DNA of 40,508 nt from an uncultured Duncaniella sp. (lineage in GTDB: Bacteria > Bacteroidota > Bacteroidia > Bacteroidales > Muribaculaceae). Positions 40,082-40,508 of this stretch are shown here, one piece after another. The notes under the pieces are model-generated. The model was not told the origin of the DNA and made no database searches. It worked only from the letters and a program-made list of their open reading frames with translations. The stretch is from contig CAJTQR010000005.1 of assembly GCA_910578515.1 (NCBI GenBank), positions 320,944-361,451 of the forward strand. The letters run 5' to 3'. Position 1 is the stretch's first letter. Every line of letters starts with the position of its first letter. Both the position numbers and the translations under genes were made by a program.

Positions 40082-40508
40082 AGGCGCATTTTTCGTTTTG
40101 GCTTTGGAGGTTCAGGTTTATCTTCGACCTTCAACTGCCTTTTCTGAAAGGCATTCATCTCACCGGCAATGTCGCGGTTGAGTTCCGACTTGTTGGCGCA
40201 GCCTGTCAGTTCATATGCAAGGTCATAGATTCCACCATTGGCACCAGACTTGGTATCACGCCATAAGTTCGTGCGGATATTGATAACCATCGTACCTTTG
40301 GACGATGAATCGTAGGGGGAATTGTAGATTCTCAAATCGCCGTCAGCGGCTACCGGGTGTTCCTGCCCCAAAGCCTTCATAAAATCTGTGAGCGGTATCT
40401 TGGCAATATCAAGGTGAATTACTTGTGGCTCAACAGCTCTTTTGGTGAGCATTTCCTTGGCAATCTCATTATTGTTCATCACCTTGACAATGTAGCCGTT
40501 AATGTCGT
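40078..40508 (-). CDS. Primase N-terminal-like protein (runs off the window edge)
   Basis: At least 132 residues from the ATG at 40479 resemble only the first domain of the TraP protein downstream: KIPLTDFMKALGQ, then IYNSPYDSSSKGTMVINIRTNLWRDTKSGANGGIYDLAYELTG. No Toprim motifs follow, and the tail is Pro/Lys-rich. The frame stays open upstream to the window end (read as D-I-N-G-Y-I-V-K-V-M), so the gene may start earlier, or the ATG at 40479 or GTG at 40482 may be the start. A duplication of the primase zinc-binding-like domain is the simplest view. Coordinates at the right end are partial. Confidence 0.6.
   Translation of the reverse strand, partial: DINGYIVKVMNNNEIAKEMLTKRAVEPQVIHLDIAKIPLTDFMKALGQEHPVAADGDLRIYNSPYDSSSKGTMVINIRTNLWRDTKSGANGGIYDLAYELTGCANKSELNRDIAGEMNAFQKRQLKVEDKPEPPKPKRKMRL

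Overview
The window looks like Bacteroidales DNA (Bacteroides, Parabacteroides or Muribaculaceae type), most of it inside an integrative conjugative element. Evidence: Bacteroidetes-type promoters (TTTG, about 20 bp, TAnnTTTG), a two-ORF ISAon1-type transposase, PcfK/PcfJ-like genes, and the end of a CTnDOT-type transfer operon (primase-like TraP, TraQ, lysozyme).

Layout. (1) 1-1650: ISL3/ISAon1-like insertion sequence. (2) 1889-4349, minus strand: AbiE-type toxin-antitoxin pair followed by a calcineurin-like phosphoesterase, with an 18-bp-armed palindrome over its promoter. (3) 4482-6301: a module of XRE regulator, CoiA-like nuclease and Cys-rich small protein, bracketed by a perfect 22-bp direct repeat. 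(4) 6302-9228: non-coding DNA with a large imperfect inverted repeat, then a small membrane protein, PcfK, PcfJ and a small protein on the plus strand. (5) 9330-36237, minus strand: a 27-kb, about 19-gene gene train with overlapping or nearly abutting genes. (6) 36238-36833: two tandem invertible promoter cassettes. (7) 36834-38036: a tyrosine recombinase, the likely invertase. (8) 38125-40508, minus strand: lysozyme, TraQ, TraP and a primase-like gene running off the window.

The main discovery candidate is region 5 with its switch. The operon starts with a SrfB-like actin/Hsp70-fold ATPase and a SrfC-like GTPase. It continues with a membrane-tethered subtilisin carrying InlB-like repeats, a four-TM protein, a DUF805 protein and a second GTPase that share an N-terminal module, a PEGA-like membrane protein, and a run of exported TPR, Sel1, WD40 and coiled-coil proteins, one of which ends in a retropepsin-like aspartic protease. 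A plausible reading is a cytoplasmic NTPase core coupled through inner-membrane proteins to a periplasmic scaffold with two kinds of protease. The function is unknown.

Upstream of the operon are two segments of about 190-200 bp. Each is bounded by inverted 17-nt recombination-like sites with common arms (ATCTCT/AGAGAT) and a cassette-specific 5-bp centre, and each contains a TAACTTTG promoter box. As sequenced, both boxes point away from the operon. Inverting the proximal cassette would place its box about 60 bp upstream of the srfB-like start codon. The operon therefore looks phase-variable, and this read looks like the OFF state. A minus-strand terminator at 9294-9321 closes the operon.
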